A stretch of 64,000 bases of DNA, taken from the NCBI RefSeq assembly GCF_900199455.1, contig NZ_FZQR01000006.1:124001-188000 (forward strand), read 5' to 3'. The notes under the pieces were generated by a model that saw nothing but the letters and a program-made list of their open reading frames with translations, did no database searches and was not told the DNA's origin. Source of the DNA: Mesorhizobium carmichaelinearum. Lineage in GTDB: Bacteria; Pseudomonadota; Alphaproteobacteria; Rhizobiales; Rhizobiaceae. Of the stretch, positions 33,367-41,515 are shown piece after piece. A program made the translations under genes and the position numbers. The first letter of the stretch is position 1. Each line of letters begins with the position of its first letter.

Positions 33367-34344
33367 TTATGCCGCTGGCTTGCGCTGCTGGAACTGGCCG
33401 GCGGCGCGGAAGCGCCAGAGGTAGCTGGGCAGGATCGTCGCGATCGATTGCGGCTGGATGCCGAGCCCGGTGAGTGTCCGGTTGGCCTTGGCGGCGGCTT
33501 CCGAAACGATGTTGTGCTCGCGCAGCTGCATCACCTGGTCCTTGGTCAGCAGCGGATTGGGCAACAGGCCGAGGATCGAGGCCTGGATGTTGGCCACCCA
33601 CCACGGGACCGGAACCAAGAAGCGCTTGCGCTCGATCACGGTGAGCAGCTCTTCCATGCACTCCTTGAAGGTGAGCACATTGGGGCCGCCAAGCTCGTAG
33701 ATCTGGCCGCCATTGATCTTGCCGTCGACCGAGCGCGCCACCGCCTCGGCGACGTCGCCGACATAGACCGGCTGGAACTTGGTGTGGCCACCGCCGATCA
33801 GCGGCAGCACCGGCGAATAGCGCGCCATGTTGGCGAAGCGGTTGAAGAAGCTGTCTTCCGGTCCGAAATTGATCGACGGCCGCAAGATCACGGCATCAGT
33901 GATCGTCTCTAGCACGGCCTTCTCGCCAAGCGCCTTGGTGCGCGCGTAATCCGATTCGGAGCCCAGATCGGCGCCAAGTGCTGAAATATGGGTGAGCCCG
34001 GCGCCAACGGAGCGCGCGGCCTCGGCGACGGCGCGGGCGCCGAAGTCATGCACGGTGTTGAATTTCTGCCGGCCGGTCTCATGCAGGATGGCGACGAGAT
34101 TGACGACATGGTCAGCGCCTTGCACGGCACGGTCGATCGACCAGCGCACCCGCACATTGGCCTGCACCGGCTGGATCTGGCCGACATTGCCAAGCGGCTG
34201 CAAGTGGCCGGCAAGATCGGGCCGCCGGCAGGCGACCCGGATGCGGTAGCCGCGCTTGGCCAGTGCGCGCACGACATGGCGGCCGACAAAGCCTGACCCG
34301 CCAAAGACGACGACGAGCTTTGGGGTTTGCAGGATTTCGGTCAT
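33367..34344 (-). CDS. complex I NDUFA9-like NAD(P)-binding protein (atypical SDR)
   Basis: 325 residues from the ATG at 34344, with CGGAG upstream. N-terminal Rossmann motif VVFGGSGFVGRHVVRALAKRGY, then GNVGQIQPVQANVR, ILRPSINFGPEDSFFNRFA and ELGGPNVLTFKECMEEL, the pattern of alphaproteobacterial homologues of the 39-kDa (NDUFA9) assembly subunit of complex I. It lacks a standard SDR YxxxK. In alphaproteobacteria it is often encoded away from the nuo operon. A role in quinone or complex I metabolism is inferred from family. Confidence 0.85.
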   Translation of the reverse strand: MTEILQTPKLVVVFGGSGFVGRHVVRALAKRGYRIRVACRRPDLAGHLQPLGNVGQIQPVQANVRVRWSIDRAVQGADHVVNLVAILHETGRQKFNTVHDFGARAVAEAARSVGAGLTHISALGADLGSESDYARTKALGEKAVLETITDAVILRPSINFGPEDSFFNRFANMARYSPVLPLIGGGHTKFQPVYVGDVAEAVARSVDGKINGGQIYELGGPNVLTFKECMEELLTVIERKRFLVPVPWWVANIQASILGLLPNPLLTKDQVMQLREHNIVSEAAAKANRTLTGLGIQPQSIATILPSYLWRFRAAGQFQQRKPAA

Positions 34345-34454
34345 GGCGGGCTCCGGCGCACGTTCCAGATGGCTTGGCTGAAGCCGTTTCATAGTCGGTT
34401 TTGCGCCAAAGGCAAAGGGTGACGCGTCGTCGCGTTACCCCCGGTTCGCGTCTG

Positions 34455-34907
34455 TTAGAACGTCTTGCCGATACGGGCGTCGACCGAGTGACGGTTGCCG
34501 CCACGAATGACGAAGAAGAGCAGGATCGCGGCCCACAAAAGCGACTTTTCGGCGCCCGAAAAACCCTGGCCCATGGTGACCCAATGGAACCAGACGGTCA
34601 CCAGCAGCACGAACAGGCCGGCAAAAGCGGCCGGGCGCGTCAAAAACCCGAGGGCGATGAAAATGCCGCCGAAAAACTCGGTGCAGGCCAAAAGCAACGA
34701 CCAGAAGGCGCCCGGATAGAAGCCGAGGCCTTCGACCATCTCGGCGGCGCCGAAGGGATCGGTGATCTTCTGCGAGCCATGGATGGTAAGGAACGCGCCG
34801 GCGACGACGCGCAGCACGGTTTCGCCGGCGTCATGCAGCGACGAATACAGGCGGCCGAGCGCCGGAATGATTAGTCTGCCGCGGGAAGCGTCGGTGGTTA
34901 CGGACAT
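34455..34907 (-). CDS. DoxX family membrane protein
   Basis: 150 residues from the ATG at 34907 with AGGAG upstream. Four helices: ETVLRVVAGAFLTIHGSQKI with the DoxX HG motif, FWSLLLACTEFFGGIFIALGF, RPAAFAGLFVLLVTVWFHW and SLLWAAILLFFVIRGG. DoxX proteins are inner-membrane proteins linked to thiosulfate-quinone or redox stress responses; the exact role here is unknown. A perfect palindrome 58 bases upstream (34965-34984) suggests control by a dedicated repressor. It lies 110 bases upstream of the NDUFA9-like gene on the same strand. Confidence 0.88.
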   Translation of the reverse strand: MSVTTDASRGRLIIPALGRLYSSLHDAGETVLRVVAGAFLTIHGSQKITDPFGAAEMVEGLGFYPGAFWSLLLACTEFFGGIFIALGFLTRPAAFAGLFVLLVTVWFHWVTMGQGFSGAEKSLLWAAILLFFVIRGGNRHSVDARIGKTF

Positions 34908-34964
34908 CGTAGCTCCTGTCTGGTGAGTATCCCCTCGCAAACGCCCGATGGCTCCCGTCAAGTC

Positions 34965-34984
34965 AAGTTAACAAAAGTTAACTT
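34965..34984. promoter_or_regulatory. perfect palindrome upstream of doxX, likely repressor operator
   Basis: AAGTTAAC (34965-34972), AAAA, GTTAACTT (34977-34984): perfect 8-bp inverted arms with a 4-base spacer in an AT-rich patch. A MarR/HxlR- or TetR-sized site is inferred from symmetry and position. Confidence 0.55.
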
Positions 34985-35018
34985 TCACAATCATGTTTAT
35001 GTGCAGGACGAAACGCAG

Positions 35019-35042
35019 AAAACCCCGCCGAAGCGGGGTTTT
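35019..35042. terminator. bidirectional terminator hairpin
   Basis: AAAACCCCGC (35019-35028), loop CGAA, GCGGGGTTTT (35033-35042). A and T tracts flank both sides. It lies about 200 bases beyond the stop of the Ldh-family gene and would end minus-strand transcription before doxX. Confidence 0.8.
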
Positions 35043-35241
35043 CCGGGTGAGGTTCATGTCGAAACCAGGGTCCAACGAGGCGGCCTGACCTGAGACGGTA
35101 TCAGCGTGGCGTGAGACGCCCGCCCCAGCCCTGGACGCATCCGACACAAGACACCGACCGGGCAAACCCGACCCGGACAGTCATAGGTCGTCGCGACACG
35201 CGCAAAGGTTCACAAAGGCGCGGAAAAATTCGTCGATTTCT

Positions 35242-36243
35242 TCAGGCCGAATAGCGCTCGGCGAATTCGGAAATACGCTGCACCACCGCCTTGGGCGCGG
35301 TGATGCCGCGCGCCTGTGCCTTCTCGGCGGCTTCCGCCCGGGCACGGCCCGGCACATGCACGCCATAGCGGCGGCGCAGGCGGTCGAGCTGGTCCTTCAT
35401 CCGCTGCTCGAAATCCGGGTCGAGCAGCTTGGGCTCGATGGCCAGCACGAACAGGCCGGTTCCGGGGCTGTCCGGCCCGCCGCTGAACCAGGGCGCATCG
35501 AGTGACCAGTTGGCGCCGGAAATGCCCGCCGCCAGCACTTCGACCATCAGCGCGATGTTGGCGCCGCGCTGGCCGCCAAAGGCAAGCATGGCGCCCTTCA
35601 TGGCGGCGGCCGGGTCGGTGGTCGGGTTGCCGCTGGCGTCCAGCGCCCAGCCTTCGGGGATCTTCTTGCCGTCCTCGGCCGCCTTGCGGATGTTGACGAA
35701 GGCGGTGGCGCTCGACGACTGGTCGATGACCAGCGGCGCGCCGTCGGCGGCGGGCGCGGCAAACGACATCGGGTTGGTGCAGTAGACCGGCTTGATCGAG
35801 CCCGAGCCGGCAAGCACGGCCGGGCCGTTGGTGGCGGCGAAGGACACCAGCCCCTGTGCCGCCAGCCTTCCGGTGAAATAGCCGAGCGCACCGCATGTAT
35901 AGGCGTTCTTCTGCGAGAAGATGGCGACGCCGAACAGTCTTGCCGCCTTGGCAAGGTCGTCGATCGTGCGGTCGAAGCCGGTATGCGCCAGCCCGCCGCG
36001 TGCGTCAGAGAGATAGACCGCCAGCGCCGGCCTCGTGATCACCGGATCGGCATTGCCGTCGATGCGCCCGGCCTCCAGCGCCTCGAGATAGTCGATGAAA
36101 TGCGACAGGCCGACGCTAGAAAGCCCTTCCGCCTCGGCGGCGATGATCGACGCGGTGAGCGACTGCGCCGCCTCCTCATTGGCGCCGGCGCCGAGTGCCG
36201 CCATCCGGCACAGTCCTCTTGCCTGGTCGAGACTGAGTTGCAT
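35242..36243 (-). CDS. Ldh family oxidoreductase (malate/L-lactate/ureidoglycolate dehydrogenase-like)
   Basis: 333 residues, ATG at 36243 with AGGAA upstream. The family fold is visible in LSHFIDYLEALEAGRI, FAATNGPAVLAGSGSIKPVYCTNP, and a C-terminal GVHVPGRARA segment. This NAD(P)H family is unrelated to classic LDH and includes malate and ureidoglycolate dehydrogenases and Delta1-piperideine/pyrroline-2-carboxylate reductases. Lying next to an amino acid importer and a 2-keto-acid decarboxylase, an imino-acid or 2-keto-acid reductase role is plausible but unproven. Confidence 0.85.
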   Translation of the reverse strand: MQLSLDQARGLCRMAALGAGANEEAAQSLTASIIAAEAEGLSSVGLSHFIDYLEALEAGRIDGNADPVITRPALAVYLSDARGGLAHTGFDRTIDDLAKAARLFGVAIFSQKNAYTCGALGYFTGRLAAQGLVSFAATNGPAVLAGSGSIKPVYCTNPMSFAAPAADGAPLVIDQSSSATAFVNIRKAAEDGKKIPEGWALDASGNPTTDPAAAMKGAMLAFGGQRGANIALMVEVLAAGISGANWSLDAPWFSGGPDSPGTGLFVLAIEPKLLDPDFEQRMKDQLDRLRRRYGVHVPGRARAEAAEKAQARGITAPKAVVQRISEFAERYSA

Positions 36244-36259
36244 CGCAATAGGTTCCTAA

Positions 36260-36335
36260 GTGAGTAGCGAGTAGGGAGTAGCGAGTAGGGGAATAGCGAG
36301 GCGCCCCTATTCGCTACTCACTACTCGCTATTCAC
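36260..36335. repeat. long hairpin made of GAGTAGCGAGTAG repeats
   Basis: Two 32-bp inverted arms (36260-36291 and 36304-36335) match except at three positions, with a 12-base loop. The arms are built of the short unit GAGTAGCGAGTAG repeated in tandem. It lies between the permease gene and the Ldh-family gene of the same strand, and could attenuate transcription into the latter. Confidence 0.75.
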
Positions 36336-36344
36336 CACGTCTTC

Positions 36345-37154
36345 CTAGCCGACCTTGACCGGAATCCGCGCCTCGATCCGGCTGAGGGCCAGGACGAGAA
36401 TGCCGGTGATCGCCATATAGATCAACGCCAGCAGCAGCAAGGGCTCGTAGGTGAGGTAGGTGTCCTGCCGCACCTTGCCCGCGACGGCGAAGATGTCGAT
36501 CACGCTGATCGTCGCCACCAGCGGGGTCGACTTCAACTGCAGCACGGCCTCACCGGTCAGCGTCGGCAGTGCCCGGTAGAAGGCCTGCGGCAGCCAGATG
36601 CGCCGGAAGATCTTCCAGCGGCTCATGCCGAAGGCGCGGGCGGCTTCCAACTGTCCCTTGGGCACGCCGGCAAAGGCGCCGCGCATCACTTCGCCCTCGT
36701 AACCGGCGAAGGACAGGGTGAGAGCCAGAACGCCGTACGGCCAGGCCTGTCTCAGATAAGGCCACATCCAGGAGTCGCGGATCCACGGGTACTGCGGAAA
36801 CAGCGAGCCCAGCCCGTAATAGAGCAACCACAATTGCAACAGCAGCGGCGTGCCGCGGATGATGGTGCAGAAGACTTTCGCCGGTGCCGCAACCCAGATC
36901 GAACCGGCGGCCTGCGCCAGCCCGACCGGCACGGCGATCAGGAAGCCGAGCGCGCAGGTGACGGCCAGGATCCACAGGGCGCGCCAGATGCCCATCAGGC
37001 CCATTTCCCAATATTGCGGCAGCCAGTCCCAGCGCATGAAAAAGGCGGCCGACAGCACCAGCCCGAGCGCGATCAGAATGAGGACGATGCGATGCGGCTG
37101 CAGCCAGAGCGAGGCGCGCGCCGCTGTGTTGATGATGGCTGCTTCGCCCGCCAT
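36345..37154 (-). CDS. polar amino acid ABC permease (HisM/ArtM type)
   Basis: 269 residues from the ATG at 37154, which overlaps the upstream permease stop (TGATG). Five or more membrane helices and the binding-protein-dependent transport motif EVMRGAFAGVPKGQLEAARAFGMSR, the EAA loop that contacts the ATPase. Also conserved is IIRGTPLLLQLWLLYYGLG, typical of the PAAT family. Inner-membrane partner of the HisQ-type subunit encoded just upstream; with the binding protein and ATPase it completes the importer. Confidence 0.92.
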   Translation of the reverse strand: MAGEAAIINTAARASLWLQPHRIVLILIALGLVLSAAFFMRWDWLPQYWEMGLMGIWRALWILAVTCALGFLIAVPVGLAQAAGSIWVAAPAKVFCTIIRGTPLLLQLWLLYYGLGSLFPQYPWIRDSWMWPYLRQAWPYGVLALTLSFAGYEGEVMRGAFAGVPKGQLEAARAFGMSRWKIFRRIWLPQAFYRALPTLTGEAVLQLKSTPLVATISVIDIFAVAGKVRQDTYLTYEPLLLLALIYMAITGILVLALSRIEARIPVKVG

Positions 37155-37819
37155 CAGCGTGCCTCCTTGATCGAAGGCATGCCGCGCCGCGCCCACTTCT
37201 CGGCGCGGCCAAGCAGGAAGTTCGAAAACAGTGTCACCGCGAGATAGAGCACGCCGGCGGCGAGATAGAAGATCAGATAGGCCTTGGTGACGCCCGCCGC
37301 CTGCCGTGTCGCCAGCGTCAGTTCGAAGAAGCCGACGACGGCCAGCAGCGCGGTGTCCTTGGTCGCGATCAGCCACAGATTGGCGAGACCTGGAATGGCA
37401 AAGGGCAGCATCGCCGGCAGCGTGATGCGCCGCAAGAGAAGGCCGGGAGACATGCCGAAGGCGCGGGCGGCTTCGATCTGGCCTTGCGGGATGGCGAGGA
37501 TCGCGCCGCGCATGACCTCCGTCGAATAGGCGCCCTGGCAGAAGCCGAGCACGGCTATGCCGGCCACCAGCCCGCTAATATCGACACGCTGGTAACCGAT
37601 CGCGCTCAGCACCTGGTTTATCAGGTCGGTGCCGGCATAATAGAGCAGCAGGATCAGCACCAGTTCCGGCACGGCGCGCACCACGGTGGTGTAGACCGCG
37701 AGCAGGTCGCGCACGACCGGTCCGCCGTAAAGCTTGCCATAGGCACCGCAGACCCCGATGGCAAGGCCGACGATCGTGGCGCCGACGGCAATCTCCAGCG
37801 AATGCAGCAGCCCGAGCAT
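37154..37819 (-). CDS. polar amino acid ABC permease (HisQ/ArtQ type); true start probably upstream
   Basis: 221 residues from the ATG at 37819. PAAT features: IVGLAIGVCGAYGKL, VVRAVPELVLILLLYYAG and the EAA loop EVMRGAILAIPQGQIEAARAFGMSP. Homologues usually carry about 20-30 further N-terminal residues containing a PVGWGGTL-like stretch; here that stretch is encoded in frame upstream of 37819 without any ATG, GTG or TTG. A CTG at 37903, following GGGGGCAAAG, is the best candidate. The gene may therefore use a rare start or begin at the internal ATG. Confidence 0.88.
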   Translation of the reverse strand: MLGLLHSLEIAVGATIVGLAIGVCGAYGKLYGGPVVRDLLAVYTTVVRAVPELVLILLLYYAGTDLINQVLSAIGYQRVDISGLVAGIAVLGFCQGAYSTEVMRGAILAIPQGQIEAARAFGMSPGLLLRRITLPAMLPFAIPGLANLWLIATKDTALLAVVGFFELTLATRQAAGVTKAYLIFYLAAGVLYLAVTLFSNFLLGRAEKWARRGMPSIKEAR

Positions 37820-38016
37820 GAGTGTGCCGCCCCAGCCGACGGGCGCGGGCGAGAGGAGTTCGATGATGCCGGCCGCCGAGGCCGGAAGGAATGCGTCGAT
37901 CAGCTTTGCCCCCGGATTGCTGGCTCTATCCGCCGACGCCAGTGGCCGGCGGCAAGCATGCGTGGGAAGCCGGAGAGCACGACTTGGCGTCGTGCCTCCG
38001 GCTCATGCGAGGGACG

Positions 38017-38814
38017 TCAGTTCGACTGCGCGTCGGCACCGTAGATGTCGAAATCGAAGTACTTCTTCGAGATCTCGTCATATTTGCCGTTGGCGCGGAT
38101 TGCCTTGATGCCGGCGTTGATCTTTTCCTTCAGCTCGGTGTCTTCCTTGCGCACGCCGGCGCCGACGCCGGGTCCGAGCACCTCGAGATCCGGAGCCACC
38201 ATGCCCTTCAGGTCGCAGCAGGCTTTGCCCTGGTCCGACTTGAGGAATTCGCCGAGCGCGATGGAATCGGCCTGCACCGCGTCGAGGCGGCCGGCGGCGA
38301 GATCCTGGTTGGCCTCGTCCTGCGTCTGGTATTCCTTGATCTCGGACGCCGTGGCGCCGAAGTGCTTCTTGGCGTAGACGGCGTGCACGGTCGACACCTG
38401 GACGCCGAGTACCTTGCCCTTCAGGTCGTCAGGCGAGGCGCCGAACTTCTGATCCTTCGGTCCGATGATCGCCGTCGGCGTGTTGTAGTACTTGTCGGAG
38501 AAGTCGATCGTCTTCTTGCGTTCGTCGGTGATCGACATCGACGAGACGATGAGGTCGATTTTCTTGGTGGTCAGCGCCGGGATGATGCCGTCCCAGGCGA
38601 CAGGCGTGATGACGCAATCAAGTTTCTCCTCGGCGCACACGGCGTCGATGAACTCGATCTCCCAGCCGACCCATTTGCCCGAAGCGTCCGGCGAGGTGAA
38701 GGGCGGATAGGGTTCGGCGGCGACGCCGATCTTGACCGGATCGGCCTTGGCCACGCCCATGGCGGCGACGCCGAGCAGCAGTGCCGCGGCGAATGTCTTC
38801 AGAACAGTCTTCAT
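38017..38814 (-). CDS. ABC transporter substrate-binding protein, family 3 (polar amino acids)
   Basis: 265 residues with a Sec signal peptide (LKTFAAALLLGVAAMGVAKA). The SBP family 3 pattern is clear: EPYPPFTSPDASGKWVGWEIEF, DLIVSSMSITDERKKTIDFSDKYY, and LDAVQADSIALGEFLK in the second lobe. Cys residues at CCDLKG are unusual. Periplasmic receptor of the importer in this operon. The ligand is likely a basic or guanidino amino acid by neighbourhood, which sequence alone does not prove. Confidence 0.92.
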   Translation of the reverse strand: MKTVLKTFAAALLLGVAAMGVAKADPVKIGVAAEPYPPFTSPDASGKWVGWEIEFIDAVCAEEKLDCVITPVAWDGIIPALTTKKIDLIVSSMSITDERKKTIDFSDKYYNTPTAIIGPKDQKFGASPDDLKGKVLGVQVSTVHAVYAKKHFGATASEIKEYQTQDEANQDLAAGRLDAVQADSIALGEFLKSDQGKACCDLKGMVAPDLEVLGPGVGAGVRKEDTELKEKINAGIKAIRANGKYDEISKKYFDFDIYGADAQSN

Positions 38815-38868
38815 TTCAAACTCCCAGTTTGTTGTTCGTTCCCGGTTTTCTTCCGTCCCGGCCTGTCC

Positions 38869-39684
38869 CTAGCCGATGTTGCGGATGAACTGCTTGAGCC
38901 TTTCGGATTTCGGTGCGCCGAAGATCTGCTCCGGCGGGCCTTCTTCCTCGACCAGCCCGTTGTAGAGATAGACGACGTGGGTCGCGACCTCGCGGGCAAA
39001 CTTCATCTCATGGGTGACCAGCACCATGGTGCGGCCTTCGCGCGCCAGATCGCCGATCACCTTCAGCACCTCGCCGACCAGTTCCGGGTCGAGCGCCGAG
39101 GTCGGCTCGTCGAACAGCATGACGCGTGGGTTGATGGCGAGCGCGCGGGCGATCGCGGCGCGCTGCTGCTGGCCGCCTGAAAGATAGGCTGGATAAACGT
39201 CGCGCTTCTCGGCGAGTCCGACGCGCGCCAGCAGCTTTTCGGCCTGGGCGATAGCCTCGTCGCGCTTGACGCCGAGCACATGCACGGGAACTTCGATGAC
39301 GTTTTCGATCAGCGTCATGTGGCTCCACAGATTGAAGTTCTGGAACACCATGCCGAGCTTGGAGCGGATGCGCTCGATCTGCCTGCGGTCGGCCGGAACG
39401 GTGTGGCCATGGCTGTCCGCCCTGAGCTTGATCTCCTCGCCATTGACGCGGATGATGCCGCTGGTTGGATTTTCCAGGCAGTTGATGCAGCGCAGCAGCG
39501 TCGATTTGCCTGAGCCCGAGCCGCCGATGATAGCGATCACCTCGCCGTCGCGCGCCGACAGCGACACGCCCTTCAGCACATGCAGCTGGCCGAATTTCTT
39601 GTGCAGGTTCTCGACATGGATGGCTTCGGCGGCGCCGTCCTGCGCCTTGCCGGATCGGACTGCGGCAGCCTCCACCGCGCTCAC
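38869..39684 (-). CDS. polar amino acid ABC transporter ATP-binding protein (HisP/ArtP type)
   Basis: 271 residues. Walker A GGSGSGKST (about residue 54), signature LSGGQQQRAAIARAL, Walker B VMLFDEPTSALDPELVGEVL and the H-loop VLVTHEM. The RINCLENPTSGII-type segment and length are those of the PAAT family ATPases. It is the first gene of the minus-strand importer operon (ATPase, binding protein, two permeases), and its upstream region is shared with the divergent amidinotransferase gene. Confidence 0.93.
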   Translation of the reverse strand: MSAVEAAAVRSGKAQDGAAEAIHVENLHKKFGQLHVLKGVSLSARDGEVIAIIGGSGSGKSTLLRCINCLENPTSGIIRVNGEEIKLRADSHGHTVPADRRQIERIRSKLGMVFQNFNLWSHMTLIENVIEVPVHVLGVKRDEAIAQAEKLLARVGLAEKRDVYPAYLSGGQQQRAAIARALAINPRVMLFDEPTSALDPELVGEVLKVIGDLAREGRTMVLVTHEMKFAREVATHVVYLYNGLVEEEGPPEQIFGAPKSERLKQFIRNIG

Positions 39685-39817
39685 CGGGTGACCTCTATAG
39701 GGTCGGCGGCAGTTCGTCGAACGTCTATCTGGCTAATCAACATATACGCTGTACTGCCCCGCTCCAGACTTCAGCATGGACCCAACGGCGCGAGCCCGTC
39801 AATCCCGCTCATTACGG

Positions 39818-39848
39818 CACTTGCGAGCTTGTTGTGCAAGTGTATAAA
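39818..39848 (+). promoter_or_regulatory. promoter with overlapping palindrome upstream of the amidinotransferase gene
   Basis: CACTTGC (39818-39824) and GCAAGTG (39836-39842) form perfect 7-bp inverted arms with an 11-base spacer. They overlap a plausible promoter: TTGCGA (39821-39826), 16 bases, TATAAA (39843-39848). The position suits repression by the TetR-type protein encoded downstream. Confidence 0.5.
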
Positions 39849-39898
39849 TAGCCTCTCATGAAATTTTTTCGATTTTTTTCAGCTAAAAAAGGGCTTCG

Positions 39899-40771
39899 AT
39901 GAGCGCTTTCGGATCACAGTCCATGGCGGCGCCGCTGCGACGCGTGCTGATGCGGTCGGCGGCGAACGCTATGCGCAACGCCGACAGAGCTGCCTGGCAC
40001 TATGGCCCAGGATTCAATCCGGCGAAAGCAGCATCGCAGCACGCGCTCCTTGCTGAACTGGTGGCGGCTTCCGGTGCCGAAATCGAATGGATCGAGGACA
40101 GGGCCGATGGGCTTTCGGATTCGGTGTTCACGCACGACCCATCGCTGATGACGGACCGCGGCGCGCTGATCCTGTCCATGGGCAAGCCCTTGCGCGCCAG
40201 CGAGCCCTCGCTGCATGAGGAGACCTACAGAAGACTGGGCATTCCGATCCTCGGCCGCCTCGAGGCTCCTGGCCAGGTCGAAGGCGGTGATTGTGTCTGG
40301 CTGGATGCCCGCACGCTGGTGATCGGGCGCGGTGTCCGCTCCAATCAGGAAGGCATCCAACAGCTTTCCAACTTGCTGACACCGCTGGGCATTTCCGTCT
40401 TCGGTTTTGACCTGCCGCTGTGGCAGGGCGAAGAGGCGTGCCTGCATCTGATGTCGGTGATCAGCCCGCTGGCCGACGACCTCGCTTTGGTCTATTCACC
40501 GCTTTTGCCGGCCCCGTTCTATCAGATGCTGAAGGCGCGCAACATCCGGCTGGTCGCAGGCGATGCCGAAGAGTTCGCGGCTTCCAACGGCCTCAGCCTG
40601 AATGTGCTGCCGACCAGCCCACACAAGGTCATTGCCGTTGCAGGCTTTCCAAAAACCAAGGCCGCGATGGAAGCCGCTGGCTGCACGGTCGAAATCTTCG
40701 AAGCGGATGCGCTCTGCATCGCCTGCGAGGGTGGGCCGACATGCCTGACGCGGCCGATCCTGCGCCAATGA
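39899..40771 (+). CDS. amidinotransferase / dimethylarginine dimethylaminohydrolase-like enzyme
   Basis: 290 residues. The guanidino-modifying fold shows in VFTHDPSLMTDRGALIL, VEGGDCVWLD (128-135), GRGVRSNQEGI, the catalytic His183 in CLHLMSVISPL, and the nucleophile Cys282 in GGPTCLTRP. These are the features of DDAH, arginine deiminase and amidinotransferase proteins, which attack the guanidinium carbon of arginine derivatives through a Cys. The substrate is inferred to be a guanidino compound; release of citrulline or ornithine cannot be distinguished. Stop and the next start overlap (ATGA). Confidence 0.85.
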   Translation: MSAFGSQSMAAPLRRVLMRSAANAMRNADRAAWHYGPGFNPAKAASQHALLAELVAASGAEIEWIEDRADGLSDSVFTHDPSLMTDRGALILSMGKPLRASEPSLHEETYRRLGIPILGRLEAPGQVEGGDCVWLDARTLVIGRGVRSNQEGIQQLSNLLTPLGISVFGFDLPLWQGEEACLHLMSVISPLADDLALVYSPLLPAPFYQMLKARNIRLVAGDAEEFAASNGLSLNVLPTSPHKVIAVAGFPKTKAAMEAAGCTVEIFEADALCIACEGGPTCLTRPILRQ

Positions 40772-41418
40772 ATGCGCCAACCCGCCGCAGGTTCCGCCGC
40801 GAGGGCGAAGAGCGGCGGCGGCAGGATCTGATCGAGGCCACTCTGGACAGCGTGGCGGAACATGGCCTGCAGGGCGCCACCTTGCGCACCATCGCATTGC
40901 GTGCCGGCGTCACCGCCGGGCTGATCCGGCACTATTTCCCCGGCAAGGAAGAACTACTGCAGGAAGCCTATGCGGCGCTCATGGACCGCATGACCGAGCA
41001 GGCGAAAGCGGCGTTGGTCATGGAAGATGCCTCACCGCGCCAGCGCCTTGCGGCTTTCGTCACCGCCAACCTCAACGTGCCGATCATCGACGCGCGGGTG
41101 TTTTCACTCTGGGCAACCTTCATCGGCCGTGCCGGTGCGGATCCGAGCCTGGCTCGCGCCCACCGCGAAGGCTACCTTGGCTTTCGCAATGAGGTGGAAG
41201 CAGTTGTGGCCGAGGTGCTTGCCGCCGAACGGCGCACGCCGGACGCAAGCCAATTGCGCCACCATGCCATCGCGATCAATGCGATCATCGACGGACTCTG
41301 GATTGAAGGCTGCCTGGCCGGCGAGATGTTCTCGCCCGGCGAATTGGCGGCGATTGGCATCAAGACTGTCGAGGCCGAACTAGGCCTCGTGCCGCTAGAG
41401 CAAGTCCAGAAAAAGTGA
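40768..41418 (+). CDS. TetR family regulator, BetI-like
   Basis: 216 residues from the ATG at 40768, which overlaps the amidinotransferase stop; an in-frame ATG at 40741 is an alternative. Helix-turn-helix RRRQDLIEATLDSVAEHG...TLRTIALRAGVTAGLIRHYFPGK is very BetI-like, and the C-terminal part resembles TetR_C_6. The final residues EQVQKK are encoded by the beginning of an intergenic repeat (41397-41495). Likely local repressor of the amidinotransferase/decarboxylase genes, with the ligand unknown. Confidence 0.85.
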   Translation: MNAPTRRRFRREGEERRRQDLIEATLDSVAEHGLQGATLRTIALRAGVTAGLIRHYFPGKEELLQEAYAALMDRMTEQAKAALVMEDASPRQRLAAFVTANLNVPIIDARVFSLWATFIGRAGADPSLARAHREGYLGFRNEVEAVVAEVLAAERRTPDASQLRHHAIAINAIIDGLWIEGCLAGEMFSPGELAAIGIKTVEAELGLVPLEQVQKK

Positions 41419-41495
41419 GAAGCGGTTTTTCGTCCGGAATTGCGTTAAAAACAAAGAGATAAAGCGGATCGCTGTTCTGTTGAACAGTGATCGGC
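41397..41495. repeat. rhizobial intergenic repeat (long form) containing a palindrome
   Basis: Starts AGAGCAAGTCCAGAAAAAGT and continues through GGAATTGCGTTAAAAACAAAGA to a terminal palindrome, GATCGCTGTTC/TGTT/GAACAGTGATC (41467-41492, 10 of 11 paired). From memory this matches a RIME-like repeat frequent in rhizobia. A shorter, diverged relative is at 49251-49300. It includes the stop codon of the TetR gene. Confidence 0.7.
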
Positions 41496-41515
41496 TCGGA
41501 AGGGGAGGAGAACCA

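Larger units (their letters stand above)
34908..35241. other. 334-base intergenic region with operator and terminator
   Basis: It holds the doxX upstream palindrome (34965-34984) and a terminator hairpin (35019-35042) for the upstream minus-strand gene. The remaining 200 bases show no gene or recognised element. Confidence 0.6.

Noticed and set aside
41467..41492. Operator for the TetR-type regulator
   Set aside because: Attractive by position, but the palindrome forms the end of a recurrent rhizobial repeat, so a dedicated operator is not supported; the site at 39818 is preferred.
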